From positions 1-31,093 of the forward strand of contig JAHLFV010000043.1 of the NCBI GenBank assembly GCA_018883625.1: a stretch of DNA of 31,093 nucleotides. Reading direction: 5' to 3'. The position numbers were made by a program, and so were the translations under genes. The notes beneath the pieces were generated by a model. It was not told where the DNA came from, did no database searches, and saw only the letters and a list, made by a program, of their open reading frames with translations. The DNA is from Candidatus Treponema excrementipullorum (GTDB lineage Bacteria > Spirochaetota > Spirochaetia > Treponematales > Treponemataceae). Every line of letters begins with the position of its first letter. Positions within the stretch are counted from its first letter, which is position 1. This document shows positions 30,908 through 31,093 of this stretch, one piece after another.

Positions 30908-31093
30908 TTACTTAGTTTCCGGTATCATATTATGTTCTCTGAAGCTATAATAATCTTTTTTTGTGATAATGATGTGATCCAATATTTGTATTCCTAGATG
31001 AGTTCCGGCTGCAGTGAGTCGTTGGGTCGTTTCTATATCGTCTTGGGAAGGAGTGCTGTTGCCGGAGGGATGGTTGTGGCATACAATAAGTGC
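30908..31093 (-). CDS. radC: RadC/JAB-domain protein (5' partial, C-terminal 61 residues)
   Basis: Only the last 61 residues lie in the window; the gene continues beyond the right edge. The JAMM metalloprotease-like motif is complete: H-N-H-P-S-G-N-S-T-P-S-Q-D-D, with both His, the Ser and the Asp in their usual spacing, followed by LGIQILDHIIIT, the closing strand. RadC-family proteins (UPF0758) are widespread; despite the name a role in DNA repair is doubtful and the biochemical function is not established. It converges on the coiled-coil gene, with stop codons one base apart. Confidence 0.95.
   Translation of the reverse strand, partial: ALIVCHNHPSGNSTPSQDDIETTQRLTAAGTHLGIQILDHIIITKKDYYSFREHNMIPETK

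Overview
The window looks like core chromosome of a host-associated spirochaete, most likely a Treponema or close relative. Pointers are a spirochaete-type PUR-domain nucleic-acid-binding protein, a bactofilin followed by a TPR protein and MtaB, a eukaryote-type NADP isocitrate dehydrogenase, formate-tetrahydrofolate ligase, an oxygen-binding haemerythrin, and low-to-moderate GC (about 40% by eye, not counted). The genus is inferred from gene content and gene style; no rRNA is present to settle it. I see no phage, plasmid, insertion sequence or CRISPR array.

Layout. 1-4799 (+): three envelope or exported proteins of unknown function, then ribonuclease HII in one tightly packed run. 4801-5202 (-): PUR-domain protein. 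5372-8925 (+): formate-tetrahydrofolate ligase, then a haemerythrin / Mrp-type Fe-S ATPase / C_GCAxxG_C_C redox cluster. 8986-9960 (-): tRNA-dihydrouridine synthase. 10061-11990 (+): acyltransferase-fold protein and D-2-hydroxyacid dehydrogenase, closed by a terminator. 12096-14141 (+): elongation factor G. 14321-15848 (-): tRNA-Leu(GAG) and an orphan ATP-grasp ligase. 15849-16189: the only gene-free stretch over 300 bp, filled by a 23-bp tandem array bracketed by a duplicated promoter. 16190-20050 (+): bactofilin, TPR protein, MtaB, a small coiled-coil protein, cysteine synthase. 20113-20832 (-): unknown protein. 20878-22620 (+): lipoprotein with a zinc-peptidase motif. 22622-23831 (-): metallo-beta-lactamase-fold protein and pentapeptide-repeat protein. 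23884-24988 (+): Cys-rich protein and glutamate racemase. 24981-27237 (-): isocitrate dehydrogenase and an HD-GYP response regulator. 27331-28579 (+): two-part ThrE-type exporter. 28722-29639 (-): RlmJ-type methyltransferase. 29722-30906 (+): coiled-coil protein. 30908-31093 (-): C-terminus of RadC.

The clearest non-gene signal is how genes start. Eleven genes, all first in their transcription unit, have a sigma-70-like -10 box ending only 5-9 nt (usually exactly 6) before the start codon and no Shine-Dalgarno sequence, as expected for leaderless mRNAs. Other first genes (fhs, haemerythrin, icd, the 104-residue protein) have a promoter further upstream and a good ribosome binding site. The two classes lie side by side. 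Other points are the promoter-bracketed 23-bp array upstream of the bactofilin gene, face-to-face interleaved divergent promoters, convergent genes whose stop codons are one base apart, and several enzymes with a changed signature residue: acyltransferase His to Asp, metallo-beta-lactamase Asp to Ser, RlmJ DPPY to DPSY, and Dus GCP to GCC.
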